From the NCBI RefSeq assembly GCF_020092905.1, contig NZ_JAGSGB010000001.1, positions 930,001 through 994,000 of the forward strand: DNA of 64,000 bases. The letters are read 5' to 3'. The notes beneath the pieces were generated by a model. The model saw only the letters and a program-made list of their open reading frames with translations. It made no database searches and had not been told where the DNA came from. Below, piece by piece: positions 38,048-51,441 of this stretch. Within the stretch, counting starts at the first letter, position 1. Each line of letters starts with the position of its first letter. Position numbers and translations under genes: made by a program. Source of the stretch: Pacificimonas aurantium. Its GTDB lineage: Bacteria > Pseudomonadota > Alphaproteobacteria > Sphingomonadales > Sphingomonadaceae.

Positions 38048-38785
38048 GTGACAGACCAGAGTTTCCGCTTTCCCCGCTTCTTCGTGACGGCGCCGTCACC
38101 GTGCCCCTATCTGCCGGGGCGCACGGAGCGGAAGGTGTTTACCGAGCTGCGAGGCTCCGATGCCGCGCAACTGTCAGAAGCGCTGTCGCGAATCGGGTTT
38201 CGCCGGTCGCAGAACGTCGTCTACCGGCCAAGCTGCGACGGTTGCCGCCTGTGCGTCTCCGTCCGTGTCCTCACACGCGAATTCAAACCGAGTTCGTCGC
38301 AGCGGCGTATCCTGCGTCAGCATGACGATCTGGTGGTCGATGCCTGTCCGCCGCGCACGACGAGCGAGCAGTTCGCGCTGCTGCGGCGCTATCTCGACAT
38401 TCGTCATCCCGACGGCGGCATGGCGTCGATGGACGCCTATGACTATGCCGACATGGTCGAGCAGACGCCCGTCGACACCGTCATCCTGGAGTATCGCGAG
38501 GCGCCCGAAGAGGGAAAACGGCTGGGACGGCTGGTAGGGGTCTGTCTGACCGACAGGCAGTCCGACGGCCTGTCCATGGTCTACAGCTTCTACGAGCCAG
38601 AGCTGGAACGGCGGAAAGGCCTCGGCAATTTCATTATCCTCGACCATATCCGCCGCGCTGCCGAGGCGGGCCTGCCTTATGTCTATCTGGGATACTGGAT
38701 CGATGGCTGCGACCGGATGAACTACAAATACCGGTTCAAGCCGCTGGAAGCGCTGACGCCGGCAGGATGGGAACGACGCAGCTAG
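38048..38785 (+). CDS. bpt: Aspartate/glutamate leucyl- or arginyltransferase (Bpt/Ate1 family)
   Basis: 245 residues. N-terminal ATE domain with [11 protein letters not shown] and [10 protein letters not shown]-terminal GCN5-like half with YFEPE-type motif [15 protein letters not shown] and [15 protein letters not shown]. It joins Leu or Arg from tRNA to N-terminal Asp/Glu of proteins, marking them for ClpAP in the N-degron pathway. The start is GTG. Bacterial members of this length are Bpt (leucyl). Confidence 0.92.
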   Translation: MTDQSFRFPRFFVTAPSPCPYLPGRTERKVFTELRGSDAAQLSEALSRIGFRRSQNVVYRPSCDGCRLCVSVRVLTREFKPSSSQRRILRQHDDLVVDACPPRTTSEQFALLRRYLDIRHPDGGMASMDAYDYADMVEQTPVDTVILEYREAPEEGKRLGRLVGVCLTDRQSDGLSMVYSFYEPELERRKGLGNFIILDHIRRAAEAGLPYVYLGYWIDGCDRMNYKYRFKPLEALTPAGWERRS

Positions 38786-38806
38786 AGGCTGCCGCGATCA
38801 GCCCGG

Positions 38807-40561
38807 CTAGCGCTTGATCTCGGCGCGGCGAATCAGGTCTCCATTTGCCAGGCTGATTTTCCGCAGGGCGGTTTCGACGAACGCGTCCTGGCTGCGCACG
38901 ACGCGAATCATGTTGAGATTCGTGACGTCCGAAATGGGGCAGACATAGGAGGGCGGGCCCCAGGTGGAACCGAAATAGCCCTGCGCAGCGGCAGGGGCGC
39001 GGATGTCCCCCGTTACCGACCCGTAAAGTGTCAGCGCGCGGTTGCGGCGTGGATGCCCCAACAGCTCTTCCTTGCTCGTCACGGGCTTGAGGCCGTTGAA
39101 TTCCGTGTCGACGAAACCGCTTTGACGAATACCGAACGGTTCCATGCGGTGGCTTTCGATGCGCACGCCGCGAAACACCTGTAGATAGACATCCTCGCTG
39201 ACATCCTCGTCGCATTCGCCGGGCGCCATGGGCATTTCCCAGTCGGCCGCTGTGGGCCAGGGCACCTGTACGCGGCCGCGAGCCCCCCTTCCGCCTACAT
39301 AACGGTCTCGCCGCAAGCCGATGACGGCGTTGCGGGTCGTCGGACTGTCAGGCTGCCGCCGGCGAAAGGCTAGATCCTCCGCCCAGATCCATCCGAGGGT
39401 AGGCAGGTCTGCCATGGGACGGTTGGACGGTGTGGTCGGTGAGCCGCCGGTATCGAAGGCAACATTTTCGAGAATGGTAAGGGCGGGCCGGGCCTTCAGC
39501 AGATGACCGCCGATGCTGCCCTTGGCCTGCTGTCCGAAGATGACACTGTCGACGAAATGCGCGGACACGATGCCGTTCAGGTAGATCGTGTGTTCCTGGT
39601 CATAGTCGCTCCCGCCATTGGGTCCGAAGCGGCTCCGCTCGATATAGAGCATCGTCGCCCCAGGCGGGACGAAGAAGGCGTTGCGCGCACCGCTGAAGCT
39701 GCTGTCGCGCACGACCAGAGTCGTCAGCACATCATCGGTTGCGGAGGGAAAAACCTCGAACCAGAGGGCTCCGCTGTCTGCGCTGTTGGGAACATCGACC
39801 TCGATATCGCTCACTTCGGCGTGGAAGCGGCCGACGTCGAACTTGTTCACGCCGACCCGTCCCGGATTGATACGAAGCGATCCGCCGCGTTCGAGGCGGA
39901 AGCGTGCGGGGTCTCCCGCAAGCGCGCTGCGGTGAATAACCTGGGCACCGTCCGCCCATTGTCCGCGCGGGACTCGCGCCGGTGCTATGCCGTCGTAAAG
40001 ACATGGCTCGTAGACGAACTCCATGCCGCGGAGGAGTCCGCGGGACGGCGGATCGACCGGGCGGTCGGCGAGCGTGCGCAGCTCGCCAGCGCGGTTCGAA
40101 TTCTCGCAGGAGATGAAATAGCGCAGCGGCGGAGCGAGCAGGCCGCCCACGGGGAAATAATCCGGGTAGCGGGCCGTGCCCGCGCGCGCGGTCAGGTTTG
40201 GGACCGGCGGATCGAGCAGGGGCGCATCCGCGGCAAAGCGCGGCTGGTGCGCCAACGGGCCGCTGCCTTCCTGCGGCAGGACCCAACCGAGGGCGGTCCA
40301 GACGGGGTCCAGACTGGGATAGTTGCTGCGTATCCGTGCCAGACGTTCCCACCCGACTTCGAGGATCCGCGACCCGTAGGGAAGTCGGTCGAGAAACTGG
40401 AGTCCGACGAGCCCCGCAAGAACGAGGCCGGCTACAAGAGCCAGTCCGCCAAGGGCGAGCCTGCGCCGACGGTGCGCCCGGGAGCGCTTACGCTCGAGTC
40501 CCTCCTGCAGGCGCGCAAGCCGCGCGCGTCGTTCCTCCAGATTTCGTTCCCGCCTCGCCAT
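38807..40561 (-). CDS. Unrecognised membrane-anchored protein with probable beta-helix
   Basis: 584 residues. I do not recognise a family. The first 35 residues are strongly basic and helical (RRERNLEERRARLARLQEGL), then one membrane segment (near LALGGLALVAGLVLAGLVGL), then about 520 exported residues. The middle (about 200-400) has short turns of the type used in right-handed beta-helices (VVRDSSFSGARNAFFV, TMLYIERSRFGPNGG, AHFVDSVIFGQ, LTILENVAFDTGG). Four cysteines in the exported part could pair. It sits 54 bases after the metH2 stop on the same strand and faces bpt; no shared function is implied. Pectate-lyase-like or surface polysaccharide roles are only guesses. Confidence 0.7.
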   Translation of the reverse strand: MARRERNLEERRARLARLQEGLERKRSRAHRRRRLALGGLALVAGLVLAGLVGLQFLDRLPYGSRILEVGWERLARIRSNYPSLDPVWTALGWVLPQEGSGPLAHQPRFAADAPLLDPPVPNLTARAGTARYPDYFPVGGLLAPPLRYFISCENSNRAGELRTLADRPVDPPSRGLLRGMEFVYEPCLYDGIAPARVPRGQWADGAQVIHRSALAGDPARFRLERGGSLRINPGRVGVNKFDVGRFHAEVSDIEVDVPNSADSGALWFEVFPSATDDVLTTLVVRDSSFSGARNAFFVPPGATMLYIERSRFGPNGGSDYDQEHTIYLNGIVSAHFVDSVIFGQQAKGSIGGHLLKARPALTILENVAFDTGGSPTTPSNRPMADLPTLGWIWAEDLAFRRRQPDSPTTRNAVIGLRRDRYVGGRGARGRVQVPWPTAADWEMPMAPGECDEDVSEDVYLQVFRGVRIESHRMEPFGIRQSGFVDTEFNGLKPVTSKEELLGHPRRNRALTLYGSVTGDIRAPAAAQGYFGSTWGPPSYVCPISDVTNLNMIRVVRSQDAFVETALRKISLANGDLIRRAEIKR

Positions 40562-40615
40562 GACGGTCCTATAGCCGCGGCAAAGTACCTAGAGCCAGAG
40601 CTGCCGAGCGGACCG

Positions 40616-43209
40616 TCAGGCGAGATTGGGACGCAGCCAGCGGCGAGCCTCTTCCAGCGGCATGTCCCGCCGCGCGGCATAGTCGGTCAGCTGGTCCTCG
40701 CCGATGGTGGCAACACCGAAATACTGGCTGTCCGGATGCGCGAAGTAGAGGCCCGACACGCTAGAGGCAGGCAGCATGGCCATCGACTCCGTCAGCGTGA
40801 CGCCCGTCGCGTCCGTTGCCTGCAGCAGGTCGAAAAGGATTGGCTTCAACGTGTGATCGGGGCAGGCGGGATAGCCGGGGGCAGGCCGAATGCCGCGATA
40901 TTTTTCCTTGATGATCGCGTCCATCGACAGCTGTTCGTCGGGTGCGTAGCCCCAGAGCTGGGTGCGAACGCGGTGGTGCAGATATTCCGCAAAGGCTTCG
41001 GCAAGACGGTCGGCGAGCGCCTTCAACAGGATGTCGGAATAATCGTCATTGTCCGCCTTGTAGCGTTTCGTCTGCTCCTCGAACGAGCCCGACGTGACGC
41101 AGAAGCCGCCGATCCAGTCGCCTTCCGGCATCAGGAAGTCGGTCAGGCAGAAATTGGCGCGGCCTGCTCGTTTTCCGACCTGCTGGCGAAGCATGGGCAG
41201 ACGCCGTTCGCCTCCATCGACGGAGATCATGATATCGTCCCCGTCTGGACGAGCGGGCCAGAATCCCGCCACGGCCTGTGGCGAGAGCCAATTTTCGTCG
41301 GCGATCCGGTGCAGCATCGCTTCGGCATCGGAGAAAAGAGAGCGGGCGCTTTCACCGACGGTCTCATCTTCGAGAATCTGCGGATAATTGCCATGCAGCT
41401 CCCATGAGCGGAAGAAGGGCGTCCAGTCGATGAAGGGGATGAGGTCGTCTACCGACACGTCCTCGATCCGCGTCAGCCCGGGACTTTGGGGCTTCGGAGC
41501 CTCGTAGCCGCCGAAATCCGGAACGAAGCGGTTCTCGCGGGCCTCCTCAAGAGAGACGAGCTTGCTCTCGCCTTTGCCTTCGCGGCTGGTGCGGATATCG
41601 GCATATGCGCTTCTCGTTTCCTCGACCAGTTCCTCGCGCGCGGTTTCGGAAACGAGTTTCGAGGCAACGCCTACGGCGCGGCTGGCGTCCAGGACATGCA
41701 AGGTGGGGCCGTCATAGGCCGGCTCGATTCGCAGTGCGGTATGCACCCGGCTCGTCGTCGCCCCGCCGATGAGGAGCGGCAGGGTGAAGCCGGCATTCTG
41801 CATCTCCTCCGCAACGGTGACCATCTCGTCGAGCGACGGCGTGATAAGGCCGGACAGGCCGATGATATCGGCGTCTTCCTTGCGCGCGGTTTCAAGGATG
41901 TCCTGCCACGGGACCATCACCCCCATGTCGATGACTTCGAAGTTATTGCACTGGAGCACGACGCCGACGATGTTCTTGCCGATGTCATGCACGTCGCCCT
42001 TGACCGTGGCCATGACGATGCGGCCCTTGGCCTTCGCGCCCTCTTCCTTCTCCGCCTCGATATAAGGGATGAGGTGCGCCACCGCCTTTTTCATGACGCG
42101 CGCCGACTTCACGACCTGCGGCAGGAACATCTTACCCGCGCCGAACAGATCGCCGACAACGTTCATGCCCGCCATCAGCGGTCCCTCGATCACATGAATG
42201 GGCTTGTCGGCCTGTTGCCGCGCCTCTTCCGTGTCCTCGACGACATATGCGTCGATGCCCTTTACGAGCGCATGTTCCAGGCGCTTTTCGACCGGCTGCT
42301 CGCGCCACGCATCGTCCGTCGCGGATGTTTTCGCGCCGCCGTCGCGATATTTGTCGGCGATTGCCAGCATGCGCTCGGTCGCGTCGGCGCGGCGGTTGAG
42401 GACGACGTCCTCCGCTGCCTCACGAAGTTCGGGATCGATCTCGTCATAGATGTCGAGCTGGCCAGCGTTGACGATGGCCATGTCGAGACCGGCCGGGATC
42501 GCATGATAAAGAAAGACCGAGTGCATGGCGCGGCGCACTGGCTCGTTGCCACGAAACGAAAAGCTGAGATTGGACAGGCCGCCTGACGTTTTGGCGCCCG
42601 GACAGCGTGCCTTGATCTCCTTCAACGCTTCGATGAAGTCGTTGCCGTAATTGTCATGCTCCTCGATCCCGGTCGCGATAGCGAAGATGTTGGGATCGAA
42701 GATGATGTCCTCGGCCGGAAAGCCGTTTTCGGTCAGCAGGCGGTAGGCGCGGTCGCAAATCTCGACTTTGCGGGCCTTGGTGTCCGCCTGACCCTCTTCA
42801 TCGAAGGCCATGACGACCGTGGCGGCACCGTAGCGGCGGATCTTGCGCGCGGCGGCGAGAAAGTCCTCCTCGCCCTCCTTCAGACTGATCGAATTGACGA
42901 TCGCCTTGCCCGCAACGCATTTCAGCCCGGCCTCGATCACGTCCCATTTGGAACTGTCGACCATGATCGGCACGCGGGCAATGTCGGGTTCCGCCGCGAT
43001 CAGCTTCAGGAATGTTTCCATCGCCGCCTTCGAATCCAGGAGACCCTCGTCCATGTTGACGTCGATGATCTGGGCGCCGTTCTCGACCTGCTGACGCGCG
43101 ACTTCCACCGCCGTCTCATAGTCGTCCGCCATGATCAGCTTCTTGAAACGGGCGGAACCGGTAACGTTGGTGCGTTCGCCGATATTGATGAAATTGGTGG
43201 AGGAGGACA

Positions 43210-43210
<1 letters not shown>
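40616..43210 (-). CDS. metH: Methionine synthase, pterin-B12-activation part (MetH2)
   Basis: 864 residues. Starts [20 protein letters not shown]: pterin-binding domain, then B12 cap and the cobalamin loop DVHDIGKNI (near residue 407), and a C-terminal AdoMet activation domain ([19 protein letters not shown]). It carries the methyl-tetrahydrofolate and reactivation halves of cobalamin-dependent methionine synthase; the homocysteine half is the separate gene just upstream. The ATG overlaps the metH1 stop by one base (TGATG). Confidence 0.96.
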
Positions 43211-46111
<2,901 letters not shown>

Positions 46112-46118
46112 CGGCCGG

Positions 46119-46146
46119 AACATATAAAGACATCTTTATATGTCAA
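46119..46146 (-). promoter_or_regulatory. Promoter and palindromic operator of the methionine operon
   Basis: A perfect 10-base inverted repeat with a 4-base centre, ACATATAAAG-ACAT-CTTTATATGT (46120-46143), of the ATAAAG/CTTTAT type described for SahR/SamR regulators. It lies across a minus-strand promoter with consensus -35 TTGACA (46141-46146), a 16-base spacer and -10 TATGTT (46119-46124). A bound repressor would cover the RNA polymerase site. Predicted transcription start is at about 46111-46112, the first base of the ATG. Confidence 0.8.
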
Positions 46147-46217
46147 TTCGGCATGAAGTGGGCTTCAGGGTCGCATTTCACGTCGCAACCGTTCGCGCGC
46201 TGCGCTAGGTCGGCGGG

Positions 46218-47105
46218 ATGACGCGCCGTTACGCCAGCCTTCTCATCCTGCTTCCCGTCCTGTCCGCCTGCGCCACGACGCCTGCCGGCTATGAAACAGC
46301 CCAGCGCGACTCTCTGGAGGACTTCAATCGCGGGGTCTACAGTTTCAACAAGGCAGTCGATGATGCCGTGCTCAAACCCGTGGCCCAAGGCTATGTCGCC
46401 GCAGTTCCTGCGCCCGCGCGCAAGGGAATCGGCAATGCCCTCGGCAATGTCGAGGAGCCGCTCAGCTTCGTGAACGCCGTCCTTCAGGGCAAATTCAAGC
46501 GCGCCTTCCGTGCTGTCGATCGCTTCGTCATCAACTCGACCTACGGTTTCCTCGGCACGATCGACCGGGCAGCGGAGCTCGGCCTCGAGGAGCAGCCGGA
46601 GGATTTCGGCCAGACGCTCGCCGTCTGGGGCGTCGGTTCCGGGCCCTTCCTCGTTTTGCCGATCCTGGGTCCGTCGAGCCTCCGCGATGCGGCAGGCTTC
46701 GGCGTCGATACGGTGACCAACCCCTGGACACGCTTCGAAAGCTCCGAACTCAACCTCAGCTTCGAAGAACAGGCGGCAGAGCGCGTGATCGACGTCGTCG
46801 ACCTGCGCGCGGGTCTCCTCGGTACCGCCGACAGCGTACTCGCGGGCGCTCTGGACCCCTATGTCGCCCAGCGGTCCGCCTATCTGCAGAATCGCATGGC
46901 GCAGATTACCGACGGCGAGGCGTCCTCCGCCGTCGGCGCGGGAATGGAAGAGTTCGAGCCGGTGGATTATGGCGCGCCGCCCGTAGAGGATGTCTCTGGC
47001 GATGGCGCCGAGATGCCCGGCAGTGCGGATATGCCCGAAACGGCGGATGACCTCGACGATCCGGCACCTGAATCCACCAGCGATGAGCCGCGCCCCGGCG
47101 AGTAG
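46218..47105 (+). CDS. mlaA: MlaA (VacJ) family outer-membrane lipoprotein
   Basis: 295 residues. Lipobox LSAC (C18). MlaA core with FNRGVYSFNKAVDDAVLKPV, FVINSTYGFLGTIDRAA and LPILGPSSLRDAAGFGVD. It removes misplaced phospholipids from the outer leaflet of the outer membrane and passes them to the Mla system. The last 60 residues form an acidic, Asp/Glu/Pro-rich tail. Its start is 75 bases from the methionine operator on the other strand. The remaining mla genes are not here. Confidence 0.93.
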   Translation: MTRRYASLLILLPVLSACATTPAGYETAQRDSLEDFNRGVYSFNKAVDDAVLKPVAQGYVAAVPAPARKGIGNALGNVEEPLSFVNAVLQGKFKRAFRAVDRFVINSTYGFLGTIDRAAELGLEEQPEDFGQTLAVWGVGSGPFLVLPILGPSSLRDAAGFGVDTVTNPWTRFESSELNLSFEEQAAERVIDVVDLRAGLLGTADSVLAGALDPYVAQRSAYLQNRMAQITDGEASSAVGAGMEEFEPVDYGAPPVEDVSGDGAEMPGSADMPETADDLDDPAPESTSDEPRPGE

Positions 47106-47185
47106 GACGAGCGAGATCCCGGTCTGCTGTCGCGCCAACCGCATCATTTGTGAAACCTATTGGCATACGGAACGTTCGGGCCGAT

Positions 47186-47223
47186 GATGCATGCGGTGCA
47201 CCCTGCGCCGCAGGTGATGCATC
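47186..47223 (+). repeat. Inverted repeat in the leader of the acidic lipoprotein
   Basis: Arms GATGCAT (47186-47192) and ATGCATC (47217-47223), with a second pairing layer CACC/GGTG inside, 27 bases before the next gene. Would form a bulged hairpin in the mRNA leader. Confidence 0.45.
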
Positions 47224-47249
47224 TGTATGACTGAAAAGGGGTTATTGTT

Positions 47250-47573
47250 ATGAAGAACCTGACCAAGGGTTTCGCGGCTGTCGCACTCGTGGCCGGGCTC
47301 GGTCTTGCCGCCTGCTCCGAGGGTACCGAAGAGAACGCCGAGGCGACCGTCGAGAGCGCCGGCGACGACATGGAACTGGCCGGCCAAGAAGCGATCGACG
47401 ACATCGAATCCGGTATGGATGAAGTCGGCCAGGACATGGATGCCATGGGTAACGAGATGGAAGGCGAGTTCGACGAACTCGACGCCGAAGTCGATGCCGC
47501 CACTGCCGAAGCCGAGGCGGATGCCGAGGCCATGGGCGACGAAATGGAAGCGGAACTCGAAGAAGAGATGTAA
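47250..47573 (+). CDS. Small, very acidic lipoprotein
   Basis: 107 residues. Signal peptide with lipobox LAAC (C22). The mature chain is nearly all helix-forming and extremely rich in Asp, Glu, Ala and Met with no aromatic residue except one Phe (repeating E-M-E-G-E, D-A-E-A type steps). No family recognised; the amphipathic heptad-like pattern suggests a coiled coil or entericidin-like lipoprotein. It is followed by a terminator and looks monocistronic. Confidence 0.8.
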   Translation: MKNLTKGFAAVALVAGLGLAACSEGTEENAEATVESAGDDMELAGQEAIDDIESGMDEVGQDMDAMGNEMEGEFDELDAEVDAATAEAEADAEAMGDEMEAELEEEM

Positions 47574-47607
47574 GCTTCGCCGCCATTGGCGGATCGTTAC
47601 ATGAAGA

Positions 47608-47638
47608 GGGTCGCCGGGTTCTGTCGGCGGCCCTTTTT
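47608..47638 (+). terminator. Terminator after the acidic lipoprotein
   Basis: Stem GGGTCGCCG/CGGCGGCCC (one mismatch, 8-base loop) ending in TTTTT, about 35 bases past the stop. Confidence 0.8.
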
Positions 47639-47677
47639 CATGTCAGTGGCTTTTCCTGACCGGCTCGCCCTCCGGCG

Positions 47678-49042
47678 TCAGGCGGCTGTTTTCTGCGCGG
47701 CGGGACAGGAGTCTTCGCGGAGGTATCGCCTGGCGAAGAGATAGGCCAGGACCGCCCCGGCGAGATTCGCCGTCAGTTCGCCGCCATACACGCCCGCTTC
47801 GGCGGCCACGTGTCCGCCCAGCCAGGCGACCGGCACCATTACTGCCAGAACGCGGATGACCGAGAGCAGGAACGAGCGGTCGGCGCGGCCAATGCCGTTC
47901 AGCGCTCCGTTCGTTACTATCAGAATGCCATAGCCGCCGAACCCCCAGGCGGCGATCTGGAGGTAAAGGCCGATCGCGTCGATGATTGCCGGATCGTCGG
48001 AGAAGAGGCGCGCGGCTTCGCCCCGGAACGCGACCAGCAGCGCGGCGATAGCGGTGCCGTAGGCGAGGCAGAAGCCCCCCGCCTCCCACAGCGCCTTGCG
48101 TGCGCGATCCGGCCGGCCGGCACCCCAGTTCTGGCCTACGATCGCGCCGATGGAAGACGACATGGCCAGCAGCGGCACGACGGCGAAGGTCTGGATGCGT
48201 CCGGCCACGCCGAAGGCGGCAACCGCATCGTCACCATAAGAGGACAGAAAGCCGGTCAGGACCGTCAGTCCGACAGGGTTGATGGCGTTCGAAACCGCGG
48301 CGGGTGCCCCGACCGCCGCAAGTTCGCGCATGCCTGCCAGCAGGTCGCCATCCTTCAGGTGGGCGAGATGAAGTCCGAGCTGGCTACGCGCAGCGAAGGT
48401 GGAGGCCGTCAACCCGGCAATGACGAAGGACCCCGCCGATGCGTACGCCGCCCCCGATATGCCAAAGGCGGGAAAGGGGCCCCATCCGGTGATCAGCAGC
48501 GGATCGAGCACCCAGTTCGCGGCCGCCATCGTGATGAGGACGCCGCTCGACCGCTTCGCGGCCCCCTGGGCGCGCAGCACGCCGTTGCTGCCCATAGAGA
48601 GCAGAAGGAAGGGATAGCCGGCAAGATAGGGGAACATGTAGCGGTCGATCAGTGCCGCCGTTTCGCCTTTCGCCCCCAGGAGCGAAAACAGCGGACCCTG
48701 AAGCAGCATCAGGACGGCGGTAAGCGCCAACCCCACCAGCGCCGCCAGCGCCACACCCTGGCCCGCGCGGCGTTCGGCTAGGTCCCTGCGGCCGGATCCG
48801 AGACCGCGCGAGACGACCGAATTGATGCCGACCAGGACGCCGACGCCCAGGCTGGTCAATGCGATGGTGACGGGAAAGGCGAAGCTGATCGCCGCAAGAG
48901 GCTGCGGGCCGATCTGACCCACGAAATAGGCATCGATGATACCCACCGAACTGATCGCCGCGACGCCGAAGATCATGGGCAGGGTTTGTTCGAGGAGGTG
49001 GCTGCGGATCGACCCCTGCACCAGCTTTGCATCTTGCGACAT
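47678..49042 (-). CDS. MATE family efflux transporter
   Basis: 454 residues, about 12 membrane helices in two MatE halves (PMIFGVAAISSVGIIDAYFV; AAVSNAINPVGLTVLTGFL). Multidrug or metabolite exporters driven by Na+ or H+; NorM/DinF-like. Diverges from ku. Confidence 0.92.
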   Translation of the reverse strand: MSQDAKLVQGSIRSHLLEQTLPMIFGVAAISSVGIIDAYFVGQIGPQPLAAISFAFPVTIALTSLGVGVLVGINSVVSRGLGSGRRDLAERRAGQGVALAALVGLALTAVLMLLQGPLFSLLGAKGETAALIDRYMFPYLAGYPFLLLSMGSNGVLRAQGAAKRSSGVLITMAAANWVLDPLLITGWGPFPAFGISGAAYASAGSFVIAGLTASTFAARSQLGLHLAHLKDGDLLAGMRELAAVGAPAAVSNAINPVGLTVLTGFLSSYGDDAVAAFGVAGRIQTFAVVPLLAMSSSIGAIVGQNWGAGRPDRARKALWEAGGFCLAYGTAIAALLVAFRGEAARLFSDDPAIIDAIGLYLQIAAWGFGGYGILIVTNGALNGIGRADRSFLLSVIRVLAVMVPVAWLGGHVAAEAGVYGGELTANLAGAVLAYLFARRYLREDSCPAAQKTAA

Positions 49043-49142
49043 GGTGCGCGCTTACGGGGCGCCGGGCCAGAGGGAAAGCGCCGCGGCGGAACCAACGAGG
49101 CGGGAACCTCTTTGGAGTCAGGTTGATGGCGGGAGAACGGAC

Positions 49143-49976
49143 ATGGCCGCGCGTGCAGTATGGAAGGGTCAGATCCGTCTGGCGCTGGTGTCGATCCCCG
49201 TGGAACTCTACCCGGCAGCGAAGAGCGGCGCCTCGATCTCCTTTCGCCAGATCCACGAGCCGACCGGCAAGCCGATCCGCTATGAAAAGGTGGTGCCGGG
49301 CGTCGGACCGGTCGATCGCGACGAAATCCTGAAGGGTTATGAATATGAAAAGGGCAGCTATGTCCTTCTGAGCCCGGAGGAAATCGACGCCGTAAAGCTG
49401 GAATCGAAGCGCACGCTGGAACTGACGCAGTTCGTCGAACTGGGCGAGATTCCGGTTTTTTATTTCGAGAAGCCCTATTTCGTCGCACCGCAGGACGAGC
49501 TTGCCGAGGAAGCCTATACGGTTTTGCGGGACGCCTTGAAGGCGAGCGGCAAGGTAGGCCTGGGCCAGCTTGCCATGCGCGGCAAGGAGACGCTGGTGAG
49601 CGTGCGTGCCTGCGGACGCGGTCTGGTCATCGAAACGCTGCGTTATGCCGATGAAGTGCGGAATGCCGAAAGCTATTTCGCCAGCATATCCGATGACGAG
49701 CCGCAGGAGGAGCTGCTCGAGCTTGCCGAGACGCTTATCGAGAAGAAGACTGCACCGTTCGACGCGAAGGCGTTCGAAGACCGCTACGCCGAGGCGCTGC
49801 ACGACCTGATCGACAAGAAGCTTCAGTCGAAAAGCGGTAAGGTCGATCTGGAAGAGGGCGAAGAGGCACCTGCTTCGCGCGGGAATGTGGTCGACCTGAT
49901 GGCGGCCCTGAAACAGTCTGTCGAAGGCGGCGAGAAACCGAAACGCAGCCGCAAGAAAAAGGCGGCCAGTGGCTAG
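49143..49976 (+). CDS. ku: Ku non-homologous end-joining protein
   Basis: 277 residues. Bacterial Ku core (MAARAVWKGQIRLALVSIPV, FYFEKPYFVAPQ) with a basic C-terminal tail (KPKRSRKKKAAS) as used to recruit LigD. It binds DNA ends. The longer upstream frame has no similarity. Overlaps ligD by 8 bases, with the ligD GTG inside its last codons. Confidence 0.94.
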   Translation: MAARAVWKGQIRLALVSIPVELYPAAKSGASISFRQIHEPTGKPIRYEKVVPGVGPVDRDEILKGYEYEKGSYVLLSPEEIDAVKLESKRTLELTQFVELGEIPVFYFEKPYFVAPQDELAEEAYTVLRDALKASGKVGLGQLAMRGKETLVSVRACGRGLVIETLRYADEVRNAESYFASISDDEPQEELLELAETLIEKKTAPFDAKAFEDRYAEALHDLIDKKLQSKSGKVDLEEGEEAPASRGNVVDLMAALKQSVEGGEKPKRSRKKKAASG

Positions 49977-51441
49977 GCGCAAAGATAGTTCCGATCCGCT
50001 GGCGGAATATAACTCCAAGCGCGACTTCACCAGGACTGCCGAGCCGGCGGGTGAAGCCGGAGAGGCGGGCAGCCGCATCTTCATGGTGCAGAAGCACGAT
50101 GCGACGCGCCTCCACTACGACCTGAGACTGGAAAAGGACGGCGTCCTGAAGAGCTGGGCCGTTACAAAGGGGCCGTCGCTGGACCCCGACGACAAGCGCC
50201 TCGCGGTCCAGACCGAAGATCACCCCATGAGCTACGCCACGTTCGAGGGGACGATTCCGAAGGCGGAATATGGCGGCGGCACCGTCATGCTGTGGGACCG
50301 GGGGACCTGGAAGCCGATCGAAGGCAAGAGCGAGAACGATCTGGACGAGGGACATCTTCACTTCTGCCTCGATGGCGAGCGCATGAAGGGGGAATGGCTG
50401 CTCGTGCGCATGAAGCGGCGCAAGGGCGAGAAGCGCGACAACTGGCTGCTGCGCAAGCTGGACGACGAGCACAAGGGCAGCAGCGAGGGACTGACCGGCC
50501 GCTACCTGACCAGCGTCGAGACCGGGCGCACCATGGAAGAGATTGCCGAAGGCGCCGAACCGGCTGGCGGTAATAACGAGACGGAAAGCCACCGGCCGCT
50601 GCCAAAATATGAATCGCCGCAGCTCGCCACTCTAGCCGATGCCGTCCCGCCGGGTGACGACTGGTTGCACGAGATGAAATATGACGGCTACCGCGCCTTG
50701 GTGGCCGCTGCGGACGGTGAAGTCCGCATCTTCACGCGCAACGGCAAGGACTGGACGGAAAAATTCCCCGCCGTGGTTCACGCCGTAACGGCTGCCGGGC
50801 TCGGGACCGCGCTTCTCGATGGCGAATTGGTCGTCTTGGACGAGGACGGGCGTCCGAGTTTCCAGGGGCTGCAGCAGGCGCTCGACGGATCGAAGGCAGC
50901 AGAGAACGTCGTCTATTTCGCCTTCGACCTGCTGCGACAGGGCGGCCGCGATCTGAAAAGCCAGACGAATGCGGAACGCAAGGCACGGCTTGCCGCGCTG
51001 ATTCCCCAAAACTTCGGGGCGCTCCGCTACTCGGACCATGTTCTGGGCAAGGGCGAGGCGCTGTTCGACGCCATGTGCGAGCAGGGTCTGGAAGGCATCA
51101 TCTCGAAACGGGCGGATGCCCCCTACCGCGGCAAGAGATCACGTAACTGGCTGAAGGTGAAATGCACACGGCGCCAGGATTTCGTCATCGTCGGCTGGTC
51201 GAAAAGTTCGAAGGCGGGACGGCCGTTCGCGTCGCTGCTTTTGGCCCAGCATGACGACGGCGATCTCGTCTATCGCGGAAAGGTCGGTACGGGGTTCGAC
51301 CAGGAACGATGGAGGACCTCGCAGGCAAAATGCGCCGGCTGGAGCGAAAGACCGCACCGCTGGACGTGCCGAAGAGCGCCGGGAAGGGGGCGCAGTGGCT
51401 CACCCCCAAGCTGGTTGCGGAAGTCGCCTTCGCGGAACTGA
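49969..51441 (+). pseudogene. ligD: LigD, 3'-phosphoesterase and ligase part (frameshifted)
   Basis: 490 codons, the first 447 in the LigD frame. Phosphoesterase domain at about 35-165 with HDATRLHYDLRLE (H43, H49, D51); ATP-dependent ligase domain from about 210 with nucleophile K237 in MKYDGYRAL. In the OB-fold the reading frame is lost at 51307-51310: the sense frame continues from the ATG at 51309, one base back, and the remaining 43 codons here are out of frame. One base looks deleted. GTG start inside the end of ku. The ligase core is probably intact but lacks its OB end. Confidence 0.85.

Noticed and set aside
51295-51320. Programmed -1 frameshift in ligD
   Set aside because: No X-XXY-YYZ slippery run or following pseudoknot was seen; a simple indel is more likely.
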